A DNA stretch of 64,000 nt from NC2004 sp050874905 (GCA_050874905.1 JBNMLP010000007.1:1-64000), one strand, 5' to 3'; shown: positions 50,790 to 59,651, numbered from the stretch's first letter. Notes: generated by a model not told the origin, from the sequence alone. Program-made: numbers and translations.

Positions 50790-50921
50790 TTAATGGCATC
50801 CCTTGCAGCTGCTGCAATCTCCGCCACAGATTCCCTTTCCATTTTTTTTATCTTTTCTAAGGCTTTTGACTGCTGCTACAACAAGCAGAAGTACTACTGC
50901 ACCTACCACAACTGTTCCCAT
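50790..50921 (-). CDS. FeoB-associated Cys-rich membrane peptide
   Basis: Only 43 codons long: one N-terminal transmembrane helix (VVGAVVLLLVVAAV), a basic stop-transfer and the C-terminal cysteine cluster ICGGDCSSCKGCH. This is the form of the FeoB-associated Cys-rich family, which lies with or near feoB and probably handles iron at the membrane. AAGGAAGG precedes ATG. Its promoter (51057-51085) carries the same operator as the feo operon, which ties it to feo although it lies 4 kb away. Small enough to be missed in routine annotation. Confidence 0.9.
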   Translation of the reverse strand: MGTVVVGAVVLLLVVAAVKSLRKDKKNGKGICGGDCSSCKGCH

Positions 50922-50969
50922 AATCAACCTTCCTTTCTGTGTTTCTCATATTTCAAGAAACAGCATATA

Positions 50970-51019
50970 GGATAGTGAAAATGGGTGGCATACGATTTAA
51001 AAATCCCATTTCACTATCC
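50970..51019 (-). repeat. Long inverted repeat in the peptide's leader
   Basis: Arms at 50970-50985 and 51005-51019 pair over 15 bp with one bulged A; the loop is about 19 bases. It lies between the operator-promoter and the peptide gene, so it is a leader hairpin on the minus strand. No U-run follows, so it is not a simple terminator. Confidence 0.55.
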
Positions 51020-51041
51020 CGTAATATAATATAAGGAGTTT

Positions 51042-51085
51042 ACTAACTTCATAGTTAGTATAGCCTAACGTTCATTAGTTGTCAA
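51042..51085 (-). promoter_or_regulatory. Iron operator array and promoter for the FeoB-associated peptide
   Basis: The minus strand has TTGACA (51080-51085), 17 bases, TATACT (51057-51062). The -10 lies in the palindrome GTTAG-GCTATA-CTAAC (minus strand, 51054-51069). Half-sites of alternating direction continue: ACTAAC 51042-51047, GTTAGT 51054-51059, CCTAAC 51064-51069, TTAGTT 51075-51080, about one helical turn apart. The 16-bp element differs from that of feo (47177-47192) at two positions only. Confidence 0.8.
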
Positions 51086-51136
51086 CAACTTTTTTCTTTT
51101 TTTCGCTCTTTTCTGGTAGAAAATGGGTGATTGATA

Positions 51137-51145
51137 TGCTATAAT
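51137..51145 (+). promoter_or_regulatory. Extended -10 promoter for the DtxR-type regulator
   Basis: TGC-TATAAT lies 76 bp before the start codon. The operator array ends about 50 bp upstream of it. Confidence 0.55.
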
Positions 51146-51220
51146 AAGAACACTTTGATGCAGGAAAGCTGCATGAAAGCTAAAAATGATACTAGAAAGA
51201 TGTGTAAATGAGGTGAGGAA

Positions 51221-51583
51221 ATGGCAACAAACGAATCCGCAGAAAACTATCTTGAAACCATTTTAATCCTAAGTAAGAAATTGCCTGTAGTTCGCTCTGT
51301 AGACATTTCCAATGAATTAGGATATAAAAAATCAAGCGTCAGCATTGCAATGAAGAATCTTCGGGAAAAGGGGCATATCACAGTAACCGATGCCGGATTT
51401 ATTTATTTAACCGATAGTGGCCGTGCCATTGCAGAAATGATCTATGAACGGCATGAATTTTTATCCAACTGGCTTGCCAGCATGGGAGTAGATCCTGCCA
51501 TTGCAGCAGAGGATGCCTGTCGCATGGAGCATGTGATCAGTAAAGAAAGCTTTGAAGCGATCAAAAAAAATATTCAATTTTAA
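51221..51583 (+). CDS. DtxR/MntR-family metal-dependent repressor
   Basis: DtxR-family proteins bind Fe2+ or Mn2+ and repress metal uptake genes through TTAG-type palindromes. The 120-residue protein has the N-terminal winged helix (ENYLETILILSKKLPVVRSVDISNELGY) and the dimerisation region with the metal motif EDACRMEHVIS. It lacks the SH3 domain, like MntR and the short Clostridial members. Its neighbours are the array at 51042-51085, divergent to it. It is the best candidate regulator of the feo genes, but binding is not shown. GAGGTGAGG precedes ATG. Confidence 0.92.
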   Translation: MATNESAENYLETILILSKKLPVVRSVDISNELGYKKSSVSIAMKNLREKGHITVTDAGFIYLTDSGRAIAEMIYERHEFLSNWLASMGVDPAIAAEDACRMEHVISKESFEAIKKNIQF

Positions 51584-51588
51584 AAAGA

Positions 51589-51620
51589 ACCTCTTTTCCA
51601 ATGGAAAAGAGGTCTTTCTT
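51589..51620 (+). terminator. Rho-independent terminator after the DtxR-type gene
   Basis: ACCTCTTTTCC (51589-51599) pairs with GGAAAAGAGGT (51603-51613), followed by CTTTCTTT. The converging trkH gene stops at 51620, so it is used from both directions. Confidence 0.82.
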
Positions 51621-53056
51621 TATTTCTTATATGTTTTCGGAGAACAAAATACCAAAAGAGGAAAGATCTCCAAACGTCCTGCCAGCATATCAATAGACAT
51701 CACCAGCTTGGAAAGCCAGGAAAATTCACTGTAGTTTCCGGAAGGACCAACCAGTCCGATACCCGGTCCGATATTATTAATGCATGCGATCACAGCCGAA
51801 AAATTCGTTTCAAAATCAAAATTATCTAATGCCAAAAGAAGCATCGAACATGCATATAGGAACAAAAACGATACCAAGTATGTATTCACTCCCCGGATCA
51901 CATCATGCTCGACCGGTTTTCCCTCAAACTTTACTACCTTAATACTTCTTGGATGAAGCTGCTGTCCTACCATTTTCGTCATCGTCTTAAAATAGATCAC
52001 AATTCTTGATACTTTAATTCCGCCGCCCGTACTTCCGGCACAGGCTCCCACAAACATTAACAGTACCAGTAACGTTTTAGAAAAGGTTGGCCAGAGATTA
52101 TAATCCACAGTGCTCAGTCCGGTACTGGTCATGATCGAACCGACTGTAAAGGAAACATGCTTGACCGCAGCAAAAACAGAATCAAACCGATCTGCCACAT
52201 TACATATGATCAATACAATTGCCGAGATCATAATGATCAGATACCAGCGAAGCTCCTCACATTTGGCTGCCTGCTTTACACGTTTGGTCAGGATCAGATA
52301 ATACACAGAAAAGTTCACACCAAATGCAATCATGAAAATGGTCAACACGATCTGTACATAAGAACTATAATTTAAACAGCTGGAATTTAAAATCGCAAAT
52401 CCACCAGTTCCCGCAGTAGAAAAACTTAATGTCACGGCACTAAATAAGTCCAGGCCACCAAAAAGCAGCAATACGATCTCGATCAGCGTCATGCCACAGT
52501 AAATCTTATACAGATTGGCAGCAGTACTTTTGACTTTTGGTACCAGCTTTCCTACACTAGGTCCCGGCGATTCTGCTTTCATAATATAGATATTTTGTGC
52601 ACCTCCCAGCGGCAGAATACTCAGCACAAATACCAATACCCCCATTCCACCGATCCAGTTGGAAAAGCACCGCCAGAATTTGGAGCCATACGACAATCCT
52701 TCTACATTTGTCAGTATGCTTGCTCCGGTAGTCGTAAAGCCGGACACCGTTTCAAATACAGCATTGATATAATTTGGAATATCTCCGTTTAACACGTAAG
52801 GCATGGCTCCCGTGATACCGAGCACGATCCAGGAAAGTGTAACCGTAACAAATCCTTCTTTTGCATAAAAACTGGTATTTTTCGGTTTCTTTCTCGCAGC
52901 AAGCGAACCGATCAGGAACAAGACCACCCCTACAAGTAAAAAGGCAAATGCCCCCTTCTCCCGGTAACACATTCCTACCAGGAAAGGAAGCATCAAAAAG
53001 GCCCCTTCGACCTGTAACACTCTGGCTAAAATATAAAACACAATTGCTACATTCAT
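51620..53056 (-). CDS. trkH: TrkH-family potassium uptake membrane subunit
   Basis: TrkH forms the K+ pore and works with the nucleotide-binding TrkA. The 478-residue protein has four pore-loop repeats (for example ETVSGFTTTGASIL and GACAGSTGGGIKVSR), with Gly residues of the selectivity filters. GxG-type filter glycines are visible in all four. AGAGGG precedes ATG. It lies 16 bp after trkA. Confidence 0.93.
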   Translation of the reverse strand: MNVAIVFYILARVLQVEGAFLMLPFLVGMCYREKGAFAFLLVGVVLFLIGSLAARKKPKNTSFYAKEGFVTVTLSWIVLGITGAMPYVLNGDIPNYINAVFETVSGFTTTGASILTNVEGLSYGSKFWRCFSNWIGGMGVLVFVLSILPLGGAQNIYIMKAESPGPSVGKLVPKVKSTAANLYKIYCGMTLIEIVLLLFGGLDLFSAVTLSFSTAGTGGFAILNSSCLNYSSYVQIVLTIFMIAFGVNFSVYYLILTKRVKQAAKCEELRWYLIIMISAIVLIICNVADRFDSVFAAVKHVSFTVGSIMTSTGLSTVDYNLWPTFSKTLLVLLMFVGACAGSTGGGIKVSRIVIYFKTMTKMVGQQLHPRSIKVVKFEGKPVEHDVIRGVNTYLVSFLFLYACSMLLLALDNFDFETNFSAVIACINNIGPGIGLVGPSGNYSEFSWLSKLVMSIDMLAGRLEIFPLLVFCSPKTYKK

Positions 53057-53072
53057 TTTCTTATTTATCCCT

Positions 53073-54431
53073 CTACTCTATAATATCCGTAATATCATCA
53101 AGGCCATGTCTGGTCGTTACGATCACCACCGTATCACCTTCCCGGATCACACTTTGTCCGTTAGCAATTTCAATCTGTCCCATATGGTTGATGCATGAGA
53201 TCAAAATGTCATTTTTGATGTGCAGCTCCATCAGAGGAGTATTGCAGATTGGACAATTCTCTCCGACAATAAATTCCAGCGCATCTACCTTGTTGTCCAT
53301 AATACGATAAAGCGTCTCCACATTGCTTCCCTGTGAATTCCGCATAGCACGCACATATTGTACAATATACTCTGTCGTAATGTTCTGCAGCGACATCACA
53401 CTTCCCATATCCAGTGCTTTTGTCACTCCCATATAGTTTGCATGGTTGACTAAAGTTACCACTTTACAATCAGAATTCTTTTTCGCATAAAGACCAAGCA
53501 GAATATTCAGTTCGTCCGACGAGGTCAGTGTTGCAAATGCATCCGCACGCTCCAGACCTTCCTCCGATAACACTTCCGGTTTGGAGGCATCCGCATGGAT
53601 CACAACTGCTTCTGGAACAACGAGGCTGAAATGCTCACACTTTTCTCTGCTCGAATCAAACACTTTCACATGAATTCCCTGACGGATCATGGACTTTGCC
53701 ACATATTCACTGACATTACCAGCTCCGACTAAAATTGCACTCCGCACACGTCCAAGCCCTGGTATTCCCATTTTCTTGATAAAGGCAGCAGACGATTTGG
53801 ACTCTCCTACCACAGCGATCCGGTCTCCGGAAAGCAACATAAAATCTCCCGGTGGAATGATTACTTCCTCCCCACGCTCTACCGCACAGATCAATACTTT
53901 TTCTTTAAATCCACGCATCACATCGGAAATGGTACGATGATCCAAAAAACAGTCAGCCGGAATTTCTACCTTCAATATCTCCACATGCCCTTTGACAAAC
54001 GTATCAATCTCAATGGCAGATGGCATTTTACAAAGTCTTGTAATGTTTCCGGCAGTTGCCTGCTCCGGATTCAAGGTCAACGCCAGTCCCAGCTCTTTTT
54101 TGATATATGGAATATCCTGTGTATACACCGGATCGGACACTCTGGCGATCGTCTGACAATGTCCTGTCTTACGGGCGATCATGCAGCAAAGCAGATTGAC
54201 TTCGTCAGAGGAAGTCACTGCGATCAAAAGATCCGCATTGGCAACGCCTGCCTCCAACTGTACTTTATAGCTGGCACCGTTACCGACAACACCCATGGCA
54301 TCTACGGAATTGGTAATGTTCTCCACACGCTCGGAATTGGAATCAATGACCACTACATCCTGCTGTTCTGCCACCAGTGCCTTTGCAACTGCGTAGCCAA
54401 CCTTACCACATCCTACAATAATAATCTTCAT
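53073..54431 (-). CDS. trkA: Trk system potassium uptake protein TrkA
   Basis: TrkA is the cytosolic gating ring subunit of the Trk K+ system. The 452-residue protein has two RCK domains in tandem: a first Rossmann motif GCGKVGYAVA, its TrkA-C part, a second GAGNVSEYVA, and a final TrkA-C region with ENCPICNTPL. AAGGAG precedes ATG with an 11-base spacing. It is the first gene of trkA-trkH. Confidence 0.95.
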   Translation of the reverse strand: MKIIIVGCGKVGYAVAKALVAEQQDVVVIDSNSERVENITNSVDAMGVVGNGASYKVQLEAGVANADLLIAVTSSDEVNLLCCMIARKTGHCQTIARVSDPVYTQDIPYIKKELGLALTLNPEQATAGNITRLCKMPSAIEIDTFVKGHVEILKVEIPADCFLDHRTISDVMRGFKEKVLICAVERGEEVIIPPGDFMLLSGDRIAVVGESKSSAAFIKKMGIPGLGRVRSAILVGAGNVSEYVAKSMIRQGIHVKVFDSSREKCEHFSLVVPEAVVIHADASKPEVLSEEGLERADAFATLTSSDELNILLGLYAKKNSDCKVVTLVNHANYMGVTKALDMGSVMSLQNITTEYIVQYVRAMRNSQGSNVETLYRIMDNKVDALEFIVGENCPICNTPLMELHIKNDILISCINHMGQIEIANGQSVIREGDTVVIVTTRHGLDDITDIIE

Positions 54432-54585
54432 GATTTCTCTATCTCCTTTTTAGACAGTACCATTTTACCATTTTTCTCATATTATGCAAGTGTAAATATA
54501 GACTCCTGCCATTTGTTAAATATTATGCGCCATTTCCCCAAAATTGTGCTATGATAAAAGGCAGTGAATAAAGAAAGAAGTGTTT

Positions 54586-55275
54586 ATGATGAATTTATCC
54601 TATCGAAAAGAGCTGTGGCTTCACCGCCTGATGTGTGCAACAGGAGGTTTCCTTGGTGCCTATGCACTGCTCTGTCGTAGTGAAAACTTGGGTTCTGCCC
54701 AGACCAACAATCTGATCCAGGTAGTGTTATGTCTGCTCGGCAGAAATCTTCCAGACTTTCTGCTTCGTGTCAGCGGAGCACTTTTATATGTACTTGCTAT
54801 TGTTCTTTATAGTATATTTTCTAAAAAAACAACCCTCAATATGAAAAGGTATGCGATCACCGTTGACATGATCGGCATCGTATTTTTAGCTATTCTTCCG
54901 AAGGAGCTGAATCCGGTTGCCGGCATTTTGCCAATCTTCTTTATGATGGCAACACAGTGGAGCGTCTTTCATGGAGTCGGTGAATATAATAGCTCTACCA
55001 TCTTTTCTACCAATAATCTTCGTCAGTTTACACTCGCAACTTGCGATTATGTCATGACAGGAGACCAGGCAGCCAGAAACAAAGCAGGATTTTTTAAAAT
55101 CTCCTTGATCTGGTATCACATTGGTGTGGCAGTTTCCTTTTTTGCCTGTCTGTATTTTCATGTACATGCAAGCCTTATCCTTCTGCCCCTTTTAGGTTCT
55201 GCCTATGCGATCACATTAAATCCTTCTCTGTTACCATTTTCTAAGGGAAATGCCCTGATCAAAGAAGCAAAATAA
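54586..55275 (+). CDS. YoaK/DUF1275-family membrane protein
   Basis: The 229-residue protein has about six helices. The opening GGFLGAYALLCRSENLGSAQTNNLIQ matches the DUF1275 (YoaK) family signature. Function unknown. I choose ATG 54586 with AAGAAG upstream; ATG 54589 is an alternative. It stands alone between trkA and the converging ABC transporter. Confidence 0.8.
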   Translation: MMNLSYRKELWLHRLMCATGGFLGAYALLCRSENLGSAQTNNLIQVVLCLLGRNLPDFLLRVSGALLYVLAIVLYSIFSKKTTLNMKRYAITVDMIGIVFLAILPKELNPVAGILPIFFMMATQWSVFHGVGEYNSSTIFSTNNLRQFTLATCDYVMTGDQAARNKAGFFKISLIWYHIGVAVSFFACLYFHVHASLILLPLLGSAYAITLNPSLLPFSKGNALIKEAK

Positions 55276-55321
55276 AAACCGGTCTCCAATTATTAGATCA
55301 CTCTCTAATATTGGAGACCGG
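55271..55321 (-). terminator. Rho-independent terminator after the ABC transporter operon
   Basis: A long stem (55279-55296 with 55304-55321) is followed on the minus strand by TTTTTATTTT. One mismatch. It lies between converging YoaK and glnQ genes. Confidence 0.85.
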
Positions 55322-55348
55322 AACAGAAACACTCCCGTTAATGTACTC

Positions 55349-56095
55349 TTATTTGCTCACTTTGGATAAAAATTCGCGAAGACGTGCATTTTTCGGATGG
55401 GCAAAAAATTCCTGTGGTTCATTTTCTTCCATAATGACTTTCTCATCGATAAACATCACTCTTGTTGCCACATTTTTGGCAAATCCCATTTCATGGGTGA
55501 CTACGATCATCGTCATACCGGATTCTGCAAGCTCTTTCATGATCTCTAATACCTCTCCGACCATCTCCGGATCAAGAGCGGAAGTTGGCTCATCAAAAAG
55601 GATCACGTCCGGATCCATCGCCATCGTTCTGGCAATGGCAATACGCTGCTTTTGTCCACCGGATAACGTATCCGGATAGGCATTTGCTTTTTCTAACAAT
55701 CCCACACGATTTAGTAATTCTTCTGCACGGCTTTTTGCTTCTTCCTTTGAAAGTCCTTTTAATTTTACCGGAGCTAACATCACATTTTCCAATACTGTCA
55801 TATTCGGAAAAAGATTAAACTGCTGGAATACCATACCGATCTTTTCCCGGATCTGGTTGATATTGCGCTTCTTATCTAAAATATCATTTCCTTCAAATAA
55901 GATCTGACCGGAATCTGCCTGCTCCAAACGGTTAAGCGTACGCAGGAAGGTGGACTTACCACATCCGGAAGGACCAACGATAGCGATCACTTCTCCCTTA
56001 TGGATCGTTGTATTGATATGATCGAGTACCAGATGATCGCCAAATGATTTGCACAGATCTTTTACCTCGATTAACACTTCATTCTTATCTTGCAT
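55349..56095 (-). CDS. glnQ: Polar amino acid ABC transporter ATP-binding protein
   Basis: The 248-residue ATPase has Walker A GPSGCGKST, signature LSGGQKQRIAIARTM, Walker B VILFDEPTSALD and the switch His in VVTHEM, with the strong similarity of the GlnQ/ArtP group. Its ATG overlaps the end of the permease fusion by 11 bases, so the two form a translationally coupled operon. GGAGAC precedes ATG. Confidence 0.95.
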   Translation of the reverse strand: MQDKNEVLIEVKDLCKSFGDHLVLDHINTTIHKGEVIAIVGPSGCGKSTFLRTLNRLEQADSGQILFEGNDILDKKRNINQIREKIGMVFQQFNLFPNMTVLENVMLAPVKLKGLSKEEAKSRAEELLNRVGLLEKANAYPDTLSGGQKQRIAIARTMAMDPDVILFDEPTSALDPEMVGEVLEIMKELAESGMTMIVVTHEMGFAKNVATRVMFIDEKVIMEENEPQEFFAHPKNARLREFLSKVSK

Positions 56096-57650
56096 CTTTT
56101 TTCAGTCTCCTCTCCAATCGTCCAACTAAGGAAGTTAAAATAATTACGATCACCAGATACACAAGAGCTACCGACAAAAGCGGGATCATAGCTTCATAGG
56201 TATTGCTTCGGATAATGTCACCCGCTTTGGTAAGATCCATCAGTCCGATATATCCTACGATCGAGCTCTCCTTCAACAGTGCGATAAACTCATTACACAT
56301 AGCAGGAAGTGCATTTTTTACTGCCTGTGGCAGTATAATATAGCGCATCGTTTTGCCATAGTTAAAGCCCAGACTTCGTCCCGCCTCAAACTGTCCGATC
56401 GGAATAGAAATAATTCCGGCACGGATCGCCTCTGCCACATAAGCACCGGAGTTTAAACCAAATGCGATCACGGCTGCAACAACAGGATTGACATCCACTT
56501 TGGCAAAGATCACATAGTACATGATCAGAAGCTGTACCATCATTGGCGTACCACGGAAGATGGTAAGATAAAGTCTTGCGATCGTATTTAACACGCGGAT
56601 CACAACTGTTTTTTCTTCATTGCGGTCGTGTGCCACACGAATGATCGCCAGTAAGAATCCTAAAATGATACCACAAAGTCCGGCGAAGATCGTGATGATC
56701 AGGGTATTTAATAATCCCTTAGGAATGTATTTCCAGTTGGCATTATCTAAAAAAGTCGATTTTATCTTCTCGATCAACCCTACACTACTCTGATTGCTTC
56801 CGTTGCGGACAATGATCACCTGCTTGGCTGTCGTATAAGAATCTGTGAAATCAACATTTTTCTTTCGCTCATCTGTTACCGTAATTCCTGCAACGCCAAC
56901 ATCCGCTTTTCCAGACTGAACCGCAACGATAATGGAATCAAACTCCATATCAGATACCTTTAGATCCATCCCGAGCTTGTCAGCAACTGCTGTTGCCATA
57001 TCCACATCGATTCCGGTTGCTTTTCCATTTTCATAATATTCATAAGGTGGAAATCCTACGTTGGTTGCCATAACCAGTGTACCCAGGTCATGCGTCGCAG
57101 AGTTTTCATCCAGTTTATAGGGATTCTTTCCTGCATTTTCTCCAATGTAATTATCAATGATGGCAGAAAGTGTGCCATCCTTCTTTAATTCATCCAACGC
57201 CTGATTGATCTTATCTCTCAATTCCGGATTCTTTTTGGAAACACAGATTGCATAATCCTCTACCGCAAACTCCTCTTTTAAGATCGTAAGATCCGGATTC
57301 TTTTCCACAAATGCTTTGGCAGGCTGTTCATCGATCAACACACAGTCGATCTTTTTCTGTTTTAATGCCTGTACCGCATCTGCGCCTTTGTTAAAACGGG
57401 TCACCTTTGTTCCGGCATCGTCTCCCTCGTAATCAGAGACATAGATATCTCCTGTCGTACCAAGCTGTACACCGATATTGCTTCCCTCCAGATCATCAAC
57501 GCTTTCGATCGTTTTCTCTTTTGCATCCTTCTTTGACTGTTTTGCAGCAACGCACTGCATGGTGACAGGAAAAAGTAACAATAATAACAACAGGATTGCT
57601 GTCATACGTTTCATGGTAAATTTTCCCATCGTTCTTTTCACACGTTTCAT
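56085..57650 (-). CDS. Fused substrate-binding/permease protein with permuted binding domain
   Basis: The 521-residue protein (from ATG 57650) has a signal/anchor helix (15-35), a binding domain and a permease. The binding-domain pieces are out of the usual order. Residues about 47-125 are the second lobe (VDDLEGSNIGVQLGTTGD, KKIDCVLIDEQPAKAFV). Residues 126-170 are the returning part of lobe I (EDYAICVSKKNPELRDKIN). Residues 190-283 are the N-terminal part of lobe I (TLVMATNVGFPPYEY, GIDVDMATAVADKLGM, ADVGVAGITVTDERKKNVDF). The permease runs from about 310 (LLNTLIIT) with the EAA loop YIILPQAVKNALPAM. A complete binding unit is present only if the pieces fold as a circular permutation. Confidence 0.9.
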   Translation of the reverse strand: MKRVKRTMGKFTMKRMTAILLLLLLLFPVTMQCVAAKQSKKDAKEKTIESVDDLEGSNIGVQLGTTGDIYVSDYEGDDAGTKVTRFNKGADAVQALKQKKIDCVLIDEQPAKAFVEKNPDLTILKEEFAVEDYAICVSKKNPELRDKINQALDELKKDGTLSAIIDNYIGENAGKNPYKLDENSATHDLGTLVMATNVGFPPYEYYENGKATGIDVDMATAVADKLGMDLKVSDMEFDSIIVAVQSGKADVGVAGITVTDERKKNVDFTDSYTTAKQVIIVRNGSNQSSVGLIEKIKSTFLDNANWKYIPKGLLNTLIITIFAGLCGIILGFLLAIIRVAHDRNEEKTVVIRVLNTIARLYLTIFRGTPMMVQLLIMYYVIFAKVDVNPVVAAVIAFGLNSGAYVAEAIRAGIISIPIGQFEAGRSLGFNYGKTMRYIILPQAVKNALPAMCNEFIALLKESSIVGYIGLMDLTKAGDIIRSNTYEAMIPLLSVALVYLVIVIILTSLVGRLERRLKKDAR

Positions 57651-57720
57651 CCTCTTTTTGTCCTTTCTTTGTTTTGGTACATCTTTATTACTATACCATA
57701 ATTGTGGTTCCATGGAAACA

Positions 57721-57751
57721 AAAAAATCGGACAGTTCCTCCTGCCCGATTT
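57721..57751 (-). terminator. Rho-independent terminator after the coiled-coil gene
   Basis: AAATCGG (57724-57730) pairs with CCGATTT (57745-57751), with further pairing inside, followed on the minus strand by TTTTTTTG. Confidence 0.75.
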
Positions 57752-57760
57752 CCTGTTTTC

Positions 57761-58321
57761 TTATGCTTCGGCTGCAAATGCAGACTCATTCATGCCACCT
57801 TCCTGTGTTGCCATCTGATAACCGCAGGAAGTGTTCTCATACTGATAAGAAACGTCATCCTCCTCTTCATCCGAGAATGGATCTTTTGTTCCTTCCGGTT
57901 TCTTTTTTTCCTCTTCGTCTGCCGGAAGCTTTTTATAGTATTCGGAATCTGTAAATTCCTTTTTCACCCGGTCAAGTGCAGCAAGAACTGCTTCTCTCAT
58001 CGGATCCTTTGCACTGACCATCGCCTGCGTCTGACTGATCAGCTGCTGCGCCTGCTGTTTGGTCTTACAATGCTTCAACTGCTCTTTTAATCCATCCGCC
58101 ATATGCTGGATCCGGATCGCCTGCTGATACAGATACGGACTCCTGCTCTTTAAAAATTCCAATTCTTCTCTGGTCAGCCGCTTACCGGAACGTAGCTTCT
58201 GTTCAATCTTTTTCAAGCGTTCTTCTTCCGGCTCCTCGGTTTTTTGTCTGCTCATCAAAATCGTCTGCTTTAATGCCATCCATTCACTTTTTATTTTTTG
58301 CGATACTGCTGTCTGCTGCAT
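57761..58321 (-). CDS. Coiled-coil protein, unknown function
   Basis: The 186-residue protein is highly charged, with predicted helices in residues 1-120 (QTEEPEEERLKKIEQKLRSGKRLTREELEFL) and an acidic C-terminus (EEEDDVSYQYENTS). No signal peptide or membrane helix. ATG at 58321 follows AGAGGTGA; the GTG at 58330 lies inside that site. It stands between the lipoprotein and the ABC transporter on the same strand. I do not recognise it. Confidence 0.75.
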   Translation of the reverse strand: MQQTAVSQKIKSEWMALKQTILMSRQKTEEPEEERLKKIEQKLRSGKRLTREELEFLKSRSPYLYQQAIRIQHMADGLKEQLKHCKTKQQAQQLISQTQAMVSAKDPMREAVLAALDRVKKEFTDSEYYKKLPADEEEKKKPEGTKDPFSDEEEDDVSYQYENTSCGYQMATQEGGMNESAFAAEA

Positions 58322-58367
58322 ATCTCTCACCTCTCACTCCTTTTATCGGCAGATGAGAGGGATTCGG

Positions 58368-59651
58368 TTAGTCGTTTTCCTCCGTCATTTCATAAAAATA
58401 GCTCCGGGTGTAAGGATTATATAAAATTGCCCGATCCGTCTTTTCTGGCATTTCCTTATCCTCCAGAAAAGAATGAACCTCAAACCAGCCTTTGACTACG
58501 TCCGGGAACTGCTCCATCGCAATTCCTTTTTTGTATAGTATCAGCTGTGTCATTGTCCTTAATTCTTCCGGTTCTTCGTATTCAGCCTGCGAAGCCTCCT
58601 GATCTGAAGGTGTTTTCCGGTCAAAATGAAAATCCTCACATTGCAAATAATAGGAATCCTTCTCTAACTCCCTGCCATTTTGGAAAGAACCAGAAAAAGA
58701 AGAATAGCACATATGGTCTTTTAGACTGTTTTTATATTCCCCGGAAAAAGTACCGTCCTTTTTGATGCGAAATACAATCTGGGAAGTATCCTTACCGGTA
58801 CTCGTAGTATAACTTCCGGCATAGTTTTCCCATATCTGTTCCGGACTCACTTCCTTAGAAGAACAAACAGCCGCCTGATATTGGCACATCTCTTTTGCCG
58901 CATGGGGATTCATGGTGCAGTCCGGCTGTCCTTTGATCTTTGCCGCCACTGTCTGATCAAGCACACCATCCTTTAAAAGAACAGCTTCCTCCTGATCCAA
59001 AGCAGTTTCCAGCGCCGCAACGGCTTTCTCTTTTGCGACCGTCTCATCATCTATCTGATATTTCTTCTTCCCCATCTGTATGCTCTGTGCCTTTATATAA
59101 CGCGTTCCTTCCCGCTTTAACTGAATGTACTCCGTCTGGTCATCCGAACATTTACACAATATAATATCTGTATTTTTCGTATCTATTACCGCGTATCCTT
59201 TTACCTTATCTTTTGTATTTATAAAGTTATAATCCGCATAAAGTACCCTGGTCTGATCCTCTCTGCTATCATGCTTCTGATAAGTAAGCATTTCAAAGGA
59301 GATCGCATCTCCGGCCAGATATCCCTTCTTCGTAATACGATACGGAGAAACCATGATGAGATCAGACTGCTCCGTCGTCATCACGCTTTTCAGTGCCACG
59401 CAATCGTTCGCCGTATCTCCTGTTTCATTCGACGCATCCGGCTCCGAATACCGCAACGATAACTTCTGGTAGTAGGTATTCCAGACATCTGTCTGACTCC
59501 CCTGACTGTCTGCATCAGAAGAAGCAGATGCTGCTTCTGTTGTCACCTGCTGCATGGTGGATGATGCTGTTTTTTCATTTTTGGAAGCATTGCCACATCC
59601 AGATGTAAGGATACACAGAATGAGACACAACACGATACCGTTTCTTTTCAT
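58368..59651 (-). CDS. Large lipoprotein, unknown
   Basis: The 427-residue product has a signal peptide with lipobox LTSGCGN, a Ser/Thr-rich linker (about residues 25-60), and a globular region with many beta strands. A C-terminal segment QIVFRIKKDGTFSGEY and YYLQCEDFHFDRK resembles the N-terminal strands of small lipocalin-like or bacterial extracellular domains; this is weak. ATG at 59651 follows GAGGGG. It lies 95 bp downstream of the membrane-bound XRE regulator, so it may be its target or cofactor. Confidence 0.8.
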   Translation of the reverse strand: MKRNGIVLCLILCILTSGCGNASKNEKTASSTMQQVTTEAASASSDADSQGSQTDVWNTYYQKLSLRYSEPDASNETGDTANDCVALKSVMTTEQSDLIMVSPYRITKKGYLAGDAISFEMLTYQKHDSREDQTRVLYADYNFINTKDKVKGYAVIDTKNTDIILCKCSDDQTEYIQLKREGTRYIKAQSIQMGKKKYQIDDETVAKEKAVAALETALDQEEAVLLKDGVLDQTVAAKIKGQPDCTMNPHAAKEMCQYQAAVCSSKEVSPEQIWENYAGSYTTSTGKDTSQIVFRIKKDGTFSGEYKNSLKDHMCYSSFSGSFQNGRELEKDSYYLQCEDFHFDRKTPSDQEASQAEYEEPEELRTMTQLILYKKGIAMEQFPDVVKGWFEVHSFLEDKEMPEKTDRAILYNPYTRSYFYEMTEEND

